Of a stretch of DNA of 64,000 bases, positions 18,433 through 27,079 are shown piece by piece. The translations under genes and the position numbers were made by a program. Source of the DNA: Polynucleobacter sp. MG-5-Ahmo-C2 (GTDB taxonomy: Bacteria > Pseudomonadota > Gammaproteobacteria > Burkholderiales > Burkholderiaceae); contig NZ_CP061304.1 of assembly GCF_018687735.1 (NCBI RefSeq), positions 248,001 to 312,000 of the forward strand, read 5' to 3'. Numbering within the stretch: position 1 is the stretch's first letter; each line of letters begins with the position of its first letter. The notes below the pieces were generated by a model. It did not search any database, was not told where the DNA came from, and worked only from the letters and a program-made list of their open reading frames with translations.

Positions 18433-19194
18433 TTACTTGACTTCAAGTAGGCGTCTGACCCGTTCCAGGTCTTCAGGGGTATCGATACCTGCCGGCGGTG
18501 TTTCTGACGCAATGTGAACGGCAATTCGGTAGCCATTCCACAGGGCGCGCAGTTGCTCTAGTGCCTCTGCCTGCTCTGGCGGTGCAGGCTCTAGCCTGCT
18601 GTAGGCCTGTAAAAAGTCTGCTCTGTATGCATATATGCCTAAATGGCGCAGATGTTCTGTTTTATGGACGCTCTGGGTATCGCGCACAAATGGAATCGGC
18701 GCTCTTGAAAAATACAGAGCTTCACCGGCACGATTAAGTACTACTTTGACAACATTGGGGTTATCAATTTCCGCATGATCGGCGATGGGCACTGCAACGG
18801 TCGAGATCGCGCATTGCGTATTTTCTGCCAAAGTTTGCGCCACTTGATTAATGAGTCCTGGCGGAATGAGTGGCTCATCACCTTGAACATTGACGACTAA
18901 AGCATCGGCTGGCAGCTTTAGCAATTGTGCAACTTCAGCTAAGCGATCAGTACCAGTTGGGTGATCGGGACTGGTTAATAAACATTCAATGCGGTACTCA
19001 TTGCAGGCTGCCTCGATTTCTGGAGAGTCTGTTGCAACAACAACGCTGTGCGCAAGTGATTGCTTGGCGCGTTCAGCCACTCGAATCACCATCGGCTTGC
19101 CGGCAATATCCGCGAGCGGTTTGCGTGGTAAGCGGGTTGAACCCAGTCTTGCTGGTATTACCACGAAGAAATCCGGGGTTATTCTCTCACTCAT
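18433..19194 (-). CDS. kdsB: CMP-KDO synthetase KdsB
   Basis: Activates 3-deoxy-D-manno-octulosonate with CTP for the inner core of lipopolysaccharide. The 253-aa protein has the N-terminal nucleotide-binding IPARLGSTRLPRKPLADIAGKPM and the VVNVQGDEPLIPP metal/CTP site near residue 100. It is part of the co-directional set exbB-exbD-lpxK-trm112-kdsB, 20 bp after the Trm112-like gene. This gene order is typical of Burkholderiales and links lipid A and core assembly. Confidence 0.96.
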   Translation of the reverse strand: MSERITPDFFVVIPARLGSTRLPRKPLADIAGKPMVIRVAERAKQSLAHSVVVATDSPEIEAACNEYRIECLLTSPDHPTGTDRLAEVAQLLKLPADALVVNVQGDEPLIPPGLINQVAQTLAENTQCAISTVAVPIADHAEIDNPNVVKVVLNRAGEALYFSRAPIPFVRDTQSVHKTEHLRHLGIYAYRADFLQAYSRLEPAPPEQAEALEQLRALWNGYRIAVHIASETPPAGIDTPEDLERVRRLLEVK

Positions 19195-19214
19195 ACAAGA
19201 AGAGGTTAGATAGC

Positions 19215-19394
19215 TTAGAGAATTTCATCGGCACTTAAATTGCGCGCTTCATCTACCAGCATCACTGGTACGTCATCGCGAATGGGGTATGCCAGACGAT
19301 CGGCTTTACAAATAAGCTCATCTTTGGCAGCATCTAAATGCAAAGCGCTTTTGCATAAGGGGCAAACTAAAATTTCTAGCAAACGTTTATCCAT
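19215..19394 (-). CDS. Trm112-family small zinc-ribbon protein (YcaR-like)
   Basis: A 59-aa protein found by reading the gap between kdsB and lpxK: it begins [20 protein letters not shown] and contains the later conserved stretch [13 protein letters not shown], the hallmark of the Trm112/UPF0434 family. Only two N-terminal cysteines (CPLC) plus one further cysteine (LICKADRL) are present. The exact role of bacterial members is unclear; the eukaryotic relative is a methyltransferase activator. Its place between lpxK and kdsB is conserved in many proteobacteria, which supports it being real. Confidence 0.9.
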   Translation of the reverse strand: MDKRLLEILVCPLCKSALHLDAAKDELICKADRLAYPIRDDVPVMLVDEARNLSADEIL

Positions 19395-19426
19395 GATGAG
19401 TTAAGTTTAGCGCCTTAAGAGTAGAT

Positions 19427-20509
19427 TTATAAGTTATAACAATAGGGATCTGGTCTTTGCAAAATCGATTGCATCCAGTCTACCAAGTTATCAGGCAGAT
19501 TTAGGTTCAATGGCACCACCCAGATTCGCTCATCTGTAATCGCAGCGCATTTAACTGCATCTTTTTCAGTAATGAGAATGCAATCAGCCTGAATTGCACT
19601 AAAAAACTCTGGGGTGTAGGTAGCATGATCTGGCATTGCGATGCAATTGCCGGCGATACCCTGTTTTCGAAGGGCGTAAAAAAAACGCTGTGGGTTGCCA
19701 AGCGCGGCAACGGCAGTAATTTTGCTTGGTAGTAGTTGCTCAGCAATCTGAGCTAGCGTTTTGGTGTTGCTGTGATTGAAGAGTTGGTATGGGCAGCCCA
19801 TAGTTCCCAACAAAGTAAATGCGCGGCGACCTTCAAAGTACTCTTCGGGCGAGCCGCTTTTATTGCCGCCAGTAGACTCTGTTAGTAAAGTGGCATCTCG
19901 TCCGCGACTTGCTGGCTCACGAAGTGGCCCAGCGGGTAACAAAAAGCGATTGCCCTCACCCCGGCCATCGCGCACTACAAACTCAATATCGCGGCCACCT
20001 TCACGTGCAGGCCAACGTGCTAGGCCGCTATGTTGTAAACCATCATCACTAATGATGACATTCACTTCGGGGGAGTTCTTTAAAAGTGCTTTGATACTTT
20101 TCTGTCGCTTTGGAAAAACCCAAATCGGAAATTGATCATGCGTACGCTGGGCAATCAAGACTGGTTCATCTCCTACTTGCATTGGATCAGAGTTGCCGTG
20201 CACTTGAATGGGTGAGATGGGCGTAGATCCGTACCCTCTACTGATGATGCCCGGCTTCCATCCTAGTTGGGATAGGCGTTGCGCTAACGCAATCACAATC
20301 GGAGTTTTGCCCGTCCCACCCACCCGAATATTACCTACGATGATCGTCGGAATCGGTGAGGCTTGGCGGTTGATCAGGCCTAAATCCTGCATAAATTTGC
20401 GGGCACGCAGAACTAAGCCATATAGCCAAGATAGAGGCCATAGCAAGAGAGCAGTAGGCCCGCGCCTTTCCCAAAACTGAGGTGCTTTACGGAACAAAGA
20501 GATCGCCAT
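19427..20509 (-). CDS. lpxK: Tetraacyldisaccharide 4'-kinase LpxK
   Basis: Phosphorylates the lipid A disaccharide at the 4' position on the inner membrane. The protein of 360 aa has an N-terminal amphipathic/hydrophobic segment (~16-35, LLWPLSWLYGLVLRARK), then the P-loop GNIRVGGTGKTP (~59-70) and the IISDDGLQH signature near residue 155 with the catalytic Asp. It follows the ExbD gene by 23 bp. Confidence 0.96.
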   Translation of the reverse strand: MAISLFRKAPQFWERRGPTALLLWPLSWLYGLVLRARKFMQDLGLINRQASPIPTIIVGNIRVGGTGKTPIVIALAQRLSQLGWKPGIISRGYGSTPISPIQVHGNSDPMQVGDEPVLIAQRTHDQFPIWVFPKRQKSIKALLKNSPEVNVIISDDGLQHSGLARWPAREGGRDIEFVVRDGRGEGNRFLLPAGPLREPASRGRDATLLTESTGGNKSGSPEEYFEGRRAFTLLGTMGCPYQLFNHSNTKTLAQIAEQLLPSKITAVAALGNPQRFFYALRKQGIAGNCIAMPDHATYTPEFFSAIQADCILITEKDAVKCAAITDERIWVVPLNLNLPDNLVDWMQSILQRPDPYCYNL

Positions 20510-20532
20510 GATGAAAGTGTTGTTCTCTAAGC

Positions 20533-21003
20533 TTACTTTTTGGTTTGGCTACTAAATACAATATTGGAAAGATTCGCATCCCGTGCGGCTTCTAGAGCGC
20601 TCATGACCGCCTGATGCGGCGCTTTCGCGTCGGCATCAATATTTACTTGTAAATTGCTCACACCCTCTTTTGTGCTGCTACCTTGATTGCTAAGCTGAAT
20701 GAGTGCACTACTCAGCTGGGTCCGATCCGTTACCTTACCGTTGATTGCAAAGCGTCCATCACGACTCACAGCAATGTGTACTTGTTTATTGTCCGCCTGA
20801 CTCTCGCTGCCGTTAGCGGTTGGCAGCGTGATGGCTAATTCTTGATAACGAGTAAAGGTGGTGGAGATCATTAAAAAAATCAACACAACCAACAAGACAT
20901 CAATAAAGGGAATGAGATTAATTTCTGGTTCAACAGAAACGGGAGCGGTCCCAAGAGAAAAGCCTCTCTTAGAGGGTGAGTGCAGACTGAGCCAGCTCAT
21001 CAA
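20533..21003 (-). CDS. exbD: ExbD/TolR-family biopolymer transport protein
   Basis: A 156-aa protein with one transmembrane helix carrying the conserved aspartate (INLIPFIDVLLVVLIFLMISTTF, residues ~29-51) and a periplasmic domain. It overlaps the ExbB gene by 4 bp. In this Burkholderiales neighbourhood the pair precedes lpxK and is annotated as a TonB-linked energising motor, but the real partner is uncertain; no tonB is in the window. Distinct from tolR at 14703-15125. Confidence 0.9.
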   Translation of the reverse strand: MMSWLSLHSPSKRGFSLGTAPVSVEPEINLIPFIDVLLVVLIFLMISTTFTRYQELAITLPTANGSESQADNKQVHIAVSRDGRFAINGKVTDRTQLSSALIQLSNQGSSTKEGVSNLQVNIDADAKAPHQAVMSALEAARDANLSNIVFSSQTKK

Positions 21004-21629
21004 AAATTAGTGGGGTACAGTTTTTTGAATAACTGGCGTGTGAATTCTTCGCACTCACGCTGACGTTGGGTGGCAATCGCTTTTAGTCCTCGCCATGCTC
21101 CGAGCGCTGGAATAGCGATCATCAAGCCGAAAGCCGTGTTGTAAAGCGCAACCGAAATTCCATGGGCCAATTGTTGTGGACTACCAGCACCATTAATGGC
21201 GCCTTGGCTACCAAAAATTTCAATCATCCCCACCACAGTGCCAAATAAACCTAACAAGGGGGCAATGGTGGCGATTGTTGCCAAAACGCCAAGGTAGCGA
21301 TCCAATTTGATCCAAGTCGTTTGTGCTGCCGCTTGGAGCTCTTCTAGTGCCGCTTCAGAACTGCTGCCATTAAGCTTTTCTTTTAAAACGCAAGCGAGCA
21401 GGGGGCAGGCTGGAGAGATCTGCGCTAAGGCGCTAATTTGCGCATCTGCAGGCTGATTTTTTTTTAGTATTTGGCTACAAAGGCTAAAAGCAGTTTCTAG
21501 ACAATTTTTTGGAAAGATGTGGGTTTGGCGTAAATACCAGCTACGCTCCAGGACAATAGCCAAGCCAATGACGGAAATGATCAATAAAGGCCAAATCGGC
21601 CAGCCAGCGGATAGTAAGATTGAGTACAT
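21000..21629 (-). CDS. exbB: ExbB/TolQ/MotA-family proton channel protein
   Basis: A 209-aa membrane protein with three transmembrane helices (~10-28, ~115-140, ~155-178) and the family blocks LGVLATIATIAPLLGLFGTVVGMIEIFG and ALYNTAFGLMIAIPALGAWRG. First gene of the exbB-exbD-lpxK-trm112-kdsB set. Its promoter should lie in the 313-bp divergent region shared with xseA, which also holds clustered DnaA-box-like sequences. Confidence 0.9.
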   Translation of the reverse strand: MYSILLSAGWPIWPLLIISVIGLAIVLERSWYLRQTHIFPKNCLETAFSLCSQILKKNQPADAQISALAQISPACPLLACVLKEKLNGSSSEAALEELQAAAQTTWIKLDRYLGVLATIATIAPLLGLFGTVVGMIEIFGSQGAINGAGSPQQLAHGISVALYNTAFGLMIAIPALGAWRGLKAIATQRQRECEEFTRQLFKKLYPTNF

Positions 21630-21678
21630 AAGCTCAGTACTTTAGCTGAATTAAGAAACCTGTTTTGAAAAGCTAGCC

Positions 21679-21933
21679 TGTGGATAACTCTGTGCAAAAC
21701 TTTTTCGGGATTGTGCGCTAAGTCCTTGATTGGTGGTAAAGCCGGTAGGAATTGACCTAAATGTTCTATGATTAAATTGAAAAATTAACTATATAAATCA
21801 ATGACTTAATATTTATCTGTTGGATTTATGTGACGTTTTGGGTCAGTAATTACTTACTTTTGCCCGTAGGCCAAGGGTGAATGAGCTTCTGTGGATATTT
21901 ATTGCCGTCTAAGTCAGATGGCCTTGTGGATAA
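21679..21933. promoter_or_regulatory. Divergent intergenic region with clustered DnaA-box-like sites
   Basis: The 313-bp gap 21630-21942 has no gene. It contains TGTGGATAA at 21679-21687 and again at 21925-21933, each a perfect match to the DnaA box read on the minus strand (TTATCCACA). TGTGGATAT occurs at 21890-21898, and a one-mismatch TGTGCAAAA directly follows the first. The middle (about 21765-21830) is AT-rich. The region must also hold the promoters of exbB (leftward) and xseA (rightward); the last box lies 10 bases before the xseA ATG. DnaA binding is inferred from motif only. Confidence 0.5.
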
Positions 21934-21942
21934 AGAGAAAAA

Positions 21943-23151
21943 ATGTCGGAAATATCAAGGGAAATTCTGAGTGTTGGCGATCTAAACCGCGCCATTGCAG
22001 CCTCTTTAGAGGATCGTTTCGATACCGTTTGGGTTTGCGGGGAGATTTCCAACTTTAAGGCTTATGACAGCGGACATTGGTACTTCTCATTAAAGGACGA
22101 GGAAGGTCAGATTCGCTGTGTGATGTTTCGGGGTCGTAATGGCCAAGTTGGGTTTATGCCCCAGTCAGGTGACTTGGTAGAGGTGAGTGCCAGCTTGGGG
22201 ATGTATGTTCCTAGGGGCGACATCCAGCTGACCATTCAAACTTTACGCCGGGCAGGCATGGGTGGTTTATACGAGGCCTTTTTAAAGCTCAAAGCTAAAT
22301 TGGCTAAAGAAGGTTTGTTTGATGAAGAACGCAAACGAGAAATACCGACGCACCCTAGATCGATTGGCATTATCACTTCGCCTCAAGCAGCCGCTCTAAA
22401 AGATGTTCTTTCTACTTTAGCAAGACGAGCGCCTCATATTCCGATTGTGATTTATCCAAGCCTAGTGCAAGGGCCTGATGCTCCTGCCGGAATTATTGCA
22501 GCGCTCAAAGCTGCTGAAAAAGAAAATACAGTCGACATCATTTTGTTAGTACGCGGTGGTGGCAGTATTGAAGATTTATGGGCATTTAATGACGAGCAAC
22601 TTGCTTATGCGATTGCCAGTTCAAATATTCCGGTGGTGAGTGGCGTAGGACATGAGACCGATTTCACGATCGCTGATTTTGTAGCGGATCTGAGAGCACC
22701 AACTCCAACGGGCGCAGCCGAATTAGCAGCCCCGCGCAAAGATCAGCTCCTGCAAGAGTTAGATACCATGAAGCAAGCATTATTGCAGCGAGTGAATCAG
22801 CGTATAGAACGTGAAGCGCAAACCCTGGATCAATTGGCTTTGCGATTAAGTCATGCATTGCCAAACCCAGATCGGATGCGCGAGCAAATCATGAGTTGGC
22901 AGCTACGCTTAAATCAAGCCTGGTCAGTGCGCATAGAAAACATGAAGCGTAACCAATCACATTACCAATCCCAGCTAGAGATACTTAATCCCCAAAGAAC
23001 ACTTGAGCGGGGTTATGCAGTTATCTTAAGTAAAAATAAAGATCAATTGCATGCGGTGCGCAATCCTAGAGAGCTCAATACAGAGCAAGGTTTTCAGGTA
23101 AGGCTTGCTGAGGGCAAAGCAGAAGTACAGTTCTCGCAAGTAAAGCAATGA
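21943..23151 (+). CDS. xseA: Exodeoxyribonuclease VII large subunit
   Basis: Catalytic subunit of the single-strand-specific exonuclease VII. The 402-aa protein has the N-terminal OB-fold (~20-105; WVCGEISNFKAYDSGHWYFSLKDEEGQIRCVMF), the central catalytic region with GIITSPQAAALKDVLSTL and RGGGSIEDLWAFNDE ... SGVGHETDFTIADFVADLRAPTP, and a C-terminal coiled coil (~265-345). The small subunit xseB is not in the window. The 5' leader carries DnaA-box-like motifs. Confidence 0.95.
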   Translation: MSEISREILSVGDLNRAIAASLEDRFDTVWVCGEISNFKAYDSGHWYFSLKDEEGQIRCVMFRGRNGQVGFMPQSGDLVEVSASLGMYVPRGDIQLTIQTLRRAGMGGLYEAFLKLKAKLAKEGLFDEERKREIPTHPRSIGIITSPQAAALKDVLSTLARRAPHIPIVIYPSLVQGPDAPAGIIAALKAAEKENTVDIILLVRGGGSIEDLWAFNDEQLAYAIASSNIPVVSGVGHETDFTIADFVADLRAPTPTGAAELAAPRKDQLLQELDTMKQALLQRVNQRIEREAQTLDQLALRLSHALPNPDRMREQIMSWQLRLNQAWSVRIENMKRNQSHYQSQLEILNPQRTLERGYAVILSKNKDQLHAVRNPRELNTEQGFQVRLAEGKAEVQFSQVKQ

Positions 23152-23166
23152 AGCGAGCGCTACAAG

Positions 23167-24204
23167 CTAGAGAATATTAGGTTCAATCTCTAAGCTCACA
23201 CCAAACTCATTGCGCACTTTGTCTTGAATGCATTTAGCAAGGCCCAGAATATCTTGCGCAGTACCATTGCCATAATTCACTAGAACTAGGGCTTGGTTTT
23301 CATAAACACCTACTTCACCCATCCGCTGACCTTTAAAGCCGCATTGGTCAATCAGCCAGCCTGCAGCCAGTTTTCGTTTTCCAGGAGCATCTGGATAAGA
23401 CGCCAAGTCGACATATTTTTTGAGCAGTGTTTCGTATTGTTCATTCGGAATGACTGGGTTATGGAAAAAGCTACCCGCATTACCAATTACTTTAGGGTCG
23501 GGTAATTTATGAGTCCGAATTTTACACACCGCTAAAAAGATTTCTTCTGCAGTTGGATTGGGATTTTCCTCAAACTGTTTTGCTAGATCGGCGTAATGAA
23601 TCTTGGCCTGCCAAACTTTGGGTATTTTAAAGACGACCTTTGCCACGATAAAGCGCTGGGGATGTTGTTTAAAGTAGCTATTACGATAAGCAAACTGACA
23701 ATCATCTTTACTCAGAGTGACAAAGGCGTGGATCTTGACATCAAACGCTTCGATGCTATCAATGTAATCGGCGATCTCAATGCCATAAGCGCCAATGTTC
23801 TGGATGGGCGCAGCGCCAACGGTGCCAGGAATGAGCGCCAAATTTTCTAAGCCAGGTAAATTATTTTCTAGGGTCCAGGCAACAAACTCATGCCAGTTGA
23901 CCCCGCCCCCAACCGCAATCAAAGTCGCATTTTGGTCAGAAGGAAGAATTTCTTGGCCAGTGATATTCATAAGCAAGGTAGCACCTGGCAAAACCTTGGG
24001 CAAAATCACATTACTGCCACCGCCCAATACTCGCCATGGCAAATTCTGCGTATTAACCTCTCTCATGACTCCCGCAATTTCCCCCGGGGCAGTAATTTCA
24101 TAAGCAATATCGGCCGTAGCATCCAGGCCAAAGGTATTTCGGTCTTTTAAGCCCAAATGGGGCATCGATTTGATTGGTCCAGGCGCATATGGGGTGGAGT
24201 TCAT
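23167..24204 (-). CDS. murB: UDP-N-acetylenolpyruvoylglucosamine reductase MurB
   Basis: FAD enzyme reducing the enolpyruvyl group to give UDP-MurNAc for peptidoglycan. The 345-aa type I enzyme has LGGGSNVILP (FAD binding, ~60-69), PGTVGAAPIQNIGAYG (~126-141), FAYRNSYFK, the catalytic-serine motif NAGSFFHNP and the terminal EIEPNI with the conserved glutamate. It converges with xseA and is divergent from the YajQ gene. Confidence 0.96.
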   Translation of the reverse strand: MNSTPYAPGPIKSMPHLGLKDRNTFGLDATADIAYEITAPGEIAGVMREVNTQNLPWRVLGGGSNVILPKVLPGATLLMNITGQEILPSDQNATLIAVGGGVNWHEFVAWTLENNLPGLENLALIPGTVGAAPIQNIGAYGIEIADYIDSIEAFDVKIHAFVTLSKDDCQFAYRNSYFKQHPQRFIVAKVVFKIPKVWQAKIHYADLAKQFEENPNPTAEEIFLAVCKIRTHKLPDPKVIGNAGSFFHNPVIPNEQYETLLKKYVDLASYPDAPGKRKLAAGWLIDQCGFKGQRMGEVGVYENQALVLVNYGNGTAQDILGLAKCIQDKVRNEFGVSLEIEPNIL

Positions 24205-24294
24205 GCCACAATCTTATTCGAATGTCTGCCAAATCCGCAGATAATTGGCGTGATACTAATGAGATCACTCAAAGAAATAGAGAAGGAGTAAGAA

Positions 24295-24780
24295 ATGCCC
24301 TCATTTGACGTAGTTTGCGAACCCGATATGGTTGAGCTCAAAAATGCAATTGAGCAGTCCAATAAAGAAATCAGTAATCGTTTTGACTTTAAGGGCTCTG
24401 ATAGCCGTGTAGAGCAAAAAGATGAAGCACTCATTTTGTACGGTGACGATGACTTTAAATTGGGTCAAGTGCGCGATGTACTTTTTGGCAAGATGGCTAA
24501 GCGTAACGTGGACGTGCGTTACCTCAAAGACGATAAAAAAGAGACTATCGGTAGTGATAAGCGTAAGCAAACCATGAAGATACAAAAAGGTATTACTTCA
24601 GAGCTCTCTAAAAAAGTCGTACGCATTATAAAAGACAGCAAGATCAAAGTGCAGGCGAGTATTCAGGGTGATGCCGTGCGTGTGACTGGTGGCAAGCGCG
24701 ATGATTTACAAGAAACCATGGCCCTGTTGAAAAAAGAAGTCACTGAAGCGCCATTGGGCTTTAACAACTTCCGTGACTAA
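24295..24780 (+). CDS. YajQ-family nucleotide-binding protein
   Basis: A 161-aa two-domain ferredoxin-like protein ([37 protein letters not shown] at the start; [18 protein letters not shown] near the end). Family members bind nucleotides and, in some bacteria, cyclic di-GMP; the role here is not known. AGAAGGAGTAAGAA just upstream provides a strong Shine-Dalgarno. It stands alone between murB and the BrnTA pair. Confidence 0.92.
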   Translation: MPSFDVVCEPDMVELKNAIEQSNKEISNRFDFKGSDSRVEQKDEALILYGDDDFKLGQVRDVLFGKMAKRNVDVRYLKDDKKETIGSDKRKQTMKIQKGITSELSKKVVRIIKDSKIKVQASIQGDAVRVTGGKRDDLQETMALLKKEVTEAPLGFNNFRD

Positions 24781-24807
24781 TGTTCTAGCGAGGGTTGCAA
24801 TAACCAC

Positions 24808-24836
24808 TTGCGCCCTAGGTTAATGTATATTATGAT
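24808..24836 (+). promoter_or_regulatory. Candidate sigma-70 promoter of brnTA
   Basis: TTGCGC at 24808-24813 and TATGAT at 24831-24836 are separated by 17 bp. Transcription would start near 24843, about five bases before the brnT ATG. The -10 lies inside the palindrome at 24824-24844, as expected for an autorepressed toxin-antitoxin promoter. Confidence 0.55.
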
Positions 24837-24844
24837 AATATACA
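24824..24844. promoter_or_regulatory. Perfect palindrome, candidate BrnA operator
   Basis: A perfect 21-bp inverted repeat: arm TGTATATTAT, a single central G, and arm ATAATATACA. It overlaps the -10 of the brnTA promoter and ends four bases before brnT. CopG-type antitoxins such as BrnA repress their own operon by binding such sites. Binding here is inferred. Confidence 0.7.
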
Positions 24845-24847
24845 TGA

Positions 24848-25150
24848 ATGATAGACTTTGATTGTATTGTTGGATTTCAGTGGGACACAGGCAATGCTTA
24901 TAAAAGTAATGAAAAGCATGCCGTATCTCAAGGGGAGGCTGAAGAGATTTTTTTTAATCAACCTTTATTAATTGCTGGGGATGAAAAGCATAGCCTGGAA
25001 GAGAGGCGTTACCTCGCGCTAGGTATTACATCGCTTGGCAGACTCTTGTCTGTGGTGTTTACTTTGCGCAAGCAAGCGACTCTTATTCGAGTGGTTTCTG
25101 CAAGACCAATGAGTAGAAAAGAAAGGGCATTTTATGAAAAAGCCTACTAA
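24848..25150 (+). CDS. brnT: BrnT-family ribonuclease toxin
   Basis: Toxin of a type II toxin-antitoxin pair, a RelE-like ribonuclease fold. The 100-aa protein shows the family layout: FQWDTGNAYKSNEKHAVS near the N-terminus, the RRYLALGITSLGRLLSVVFTLR middle and the C-terminal IRVVSARPMSRKERAFYEKAY with the conserved Arg and Glu residues. The ATG is only about five bases from the predicted transcription start, so translation may be nearly leaderless. It overlaps brnA by 17 bp; the toxin-first order is normal for BrnTA. Confidence 0.9.
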   Translation: MIDFDCIVGFQWDTGNAYKSNEKHAVSQGEAEEIFFNQPLLIAGDEKHSLEERRYLALGITSLGRLLSVVFTLRKQATLIRVVSARPMSRKERAFYEKAY

Positions 25151-25406
25151 AGTGATTCCAAAGTTTAAGGATGAAAAGGAAGAGCGTTCCTTTTGGGAGA
25201 AGAATGATGCTGCCGATTACTTTGACCTATCAAAGGCGGTACGCGTCACAATGCCAAATCTTAAGCCGACAACTGCCTCTATTTCCCTGCGTCTCTCACA
25301 GAGTTTCTTGGAAAATATTAAGTTGCAGGCTAATAAGTTAGATGTCCCTTATCAATCATTGATGAAAATTTGGCTGGCCGAAAAGTTAGAAGAGGTTACC
25401 AAGTAA
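25134..25406 (+). CDS. brnA: BrnA-family CopG-like antitoxin
   Basis: A 90-aa antitoxin. The N-terminal half (FWEKNDAADYFDLSKAVRVTMPNLKP) matches the toxin-binding region seen in the BrnA/CopG-antitoxin family. The C-terminal half (ISLRLSQSFLENIKLQANKLDVPYQSLMKIWLAEKL) is a ribbon-helix-helix DNA-binding domain. It overlaps the toxin gene by 17 bp. It is expected to neutralise BrnT and, as a dimer, repress the promoter upstream through the palindrome. Confidence 0.88.
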   Translation: MKKPTKVIPKFKDEKEERSFWEKNDAADYFDLSKAVRVTMPNLKPTTASISLRLSQSFLENIKLQANKLDVPYQSLMKIWLAEKLEEVTK

Positions 25407-25436
25407 GTTAGAGAATACCTAGGCCTCTAGCTCACT

Positions 25437-26369
25437 ATGTCTGCTTTTAAAGGCGCCGAATTTCCAATAGCTCCAGTAAGCCAGGAGGCTATTGAACGTT
25501 TTTGTGATGCTTGCTGGTTGGAGGATGGCCTGGCGCAAAATAGCCTGGCCGCATACCGTAGGGACTTATTGCTGCTAGCGCAGTGGCTCTTCAAAAATCA
25601 CCAATCTGATTTATATGCTGTGACAGAAAAAGATCTCACAGCTTACATTGCTCATCGAAGGTCTGATAAAGCCACTACTGCTAATCGACGCTTAACAGTC
25701 TTCAAGCGTTTTTATCGGCATGCTCTCCGAATCAATTTAGTCAAAAATGATCCGTGTATTGGCTTGCGTGCTGCTAAGCAAGCACTGCGCTTTCCAAAAA
25801 CTTTAAGTGAAGATCAAGTCAACGCACTTCTAAATGCCCCTGATATTGAGACGCCGCTGGGACTGCGTGATCGCACCATGTTGGAGTTGATGTATGCCAG
25901 TGGACTACGCGTTTCAGAAATAGTTTCCCTTAAAACCGTAGCATTAGGATTAAATGAGGGTGTAGTACGTGTAGTGAACGGCAAAGGCGGCAAGGAGCGT
26001 CTTGTACCCTTTGGTGGTGAGGCAGGGCAGTGGTTACGTAGATATCTCGCGGATGCAAGAACGCCCTTGCTTGAAGGAAAAACGACAGATGCGGTATTTG
26101 TAGGGCGTCATACTGGCACGGGCTTAACGAGACAAGCTTTTTGGGCCTTGATCAAGCGTTACGCTACGCTGGCCAATATCCCGGTCGCTTTATCACCCCA
26201 CACTTTGCGCCATGCTTTTGCGACCCATTTACTCAATCATGGGGCAGATTTGCGGGTAGTACAGCTGCTTTTGGGGCATGCCGATATCTCCACTACCCAG
26301 ATCTATACCCACGTCGCTAGAGAGCGCCTTAAATCAATCCATCAGCAGCATCATCCGCGTGGCAGTTAA
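25437..26369 (+). CDS. xerD: Tyrosine recombinase XerD
   Basis: Site-specific recombinase that with XerC resolves chromosome dimers at dif. The 310-aa protein has an N-terminal SAM-like core-binding domain (~15-100) and a catalytic domain with the R (ASGLRVSE), K (NGKGGKERLVP), H-x-x-R (LSPHTLRHAFATHLL), H (LLGHADIS) and nucleophilic Y in TTQIYTHV near residue 289. Length and motif order are those of XerD rather than a mobile-element integrase; no attachment sites or cargo are seen around it. Confidence 0.92.
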   Translation: MSAFKGAEFPIAPVSQEAIERFCDACWLEDGLAQNSLAAYRRDLLLLAQWLFKNHQSDLYAVTEKDLTAYIAHRRSDKATTANRRLTVFKRFYRHALRINLVKNDPCIGLRAAKQALRFPKTLSEDQVNALLNAPDIETPLGLRDRTMLELMYASGLRVSEIVSLKTVALGLNEGVVRVVNGKGGKERLVPFGGEAGQWLRRYLADARTPLLEGKTTDAVFVGRHTGTGLTRQAFWALIKRYATLANIPVALSPHTLRHAFATHLLNHGADLRVVQLLLGHADISTTQIYTHVARERLKSIHQQHHPRGS

Positions 26370-26433
26370 AGTACGCATCAAGCGCAAATTAGAAACACAA
26401 ATCAGTAACTCAATAAATGATTAAGATAGCGAT

Positions 26434-27075
26434 ATGACTTTTGATTCAGATATCTTGCTGATCCCCATTGCTTATTTGATCGGCTCAATCTCGTTTGCAG
26501 TGGTGGTGAGTAAATGTATGCAACTACCAGATCCCCATACTTATGGATCTGGTAATCCTGGCGCAACCAATGTCTTGCGTACTGGCAATAAATTAGCTGC
26601 AGCACTTACCTTCATTGGTGATGCGCTTAAGGGTTACCTGGCTGTGATGCTGGCGAGAGTGCTTCTTGGGGAGCAATCCTTAACTTCCACTTTGAGCTCT
26701 TGGGTTCTATGTGGCGTTGTGCTCGCGGTATTTTTAGGGCACCTCTTTCCGATTTTTCATGGTTTTAAAGGTGGCAAGGGTGTGGCAACAGCCTGCGGAA
26801 TTTTATTTGGCGTTAATGCTATTTTAGGAGTCGCAACACTGAGCACTTGGATCATTGTTGCTGTGTTTTTGCGTTACTCCTCTTTGGCGGCTTTAGCCGC
26901 AGCCATCTTCGGCCCCATTTATTTTGTTTTTTTGTTTGGTTTTCAGCCGATGGGTATTGCGCTCACACTGGTGTGCCTTTTACTCATTTGGCGCCACCGC
27001 AGCAATATTCGTAATTTAATGAATGGTACCGAGAGTCGTATTGGCTCTAAAAAAGACTTACAGAAAGCGCAGTAA
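26434..27075 (+). CDS. plsY: Acyl-phosphate:glycerol-3-phosphate acyltransferase PlsY
   Basis: Inner membrane enzyme of phospholipid synthesis that moves an acyl group from acyl phosphate to glycerol-3-phosphate. The 213-aa protein has about five hydrophobic helices and the motifs [16 protein letters not shown] (~37-52), [18 protein letters not shown] (~107-124) and a third loop near [12 protein letters not shown]. It precedes the MAPEG gene by four bases. Confidence 0.95.
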   Translation: MTFDSDILLIPIAYLIGSISFAVVVSKCMQLPDPHTYGSGNPGATNVLRTGNKLAAALTFIGDALKGYLAVMLARVLLGEQSLTSTLSSWVLCGVVLAVFLGHLFPIFHGFKGGKGVATACGILFGVNAILGVATLSTWIIVAVFLRYSSLAALAAAIFGPIYFVFLFGFQPMGIALTLVCLLLIWRHRSNIRNLMNGTESRIGSKKDLQKAQ

Positions 27076-27079
27076 AAAT

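Noticed and set aside
21630..21942. This region as the main chromosomal replication origin
   Set aside because: DnaA boxes are present, but dnaA, dnaN, gyrB, rpmH and parAB are all absent from the neighbourhood, so I kept it only as a DnaA-box cluster.
25437..26369. Tyrosine recombinase as a mobile-element integrase
   Set aside because: Length, motif order and housekeeping neighbours fit chromosomal XerD; there are no direct repeats, tRNA target or cargo genes.
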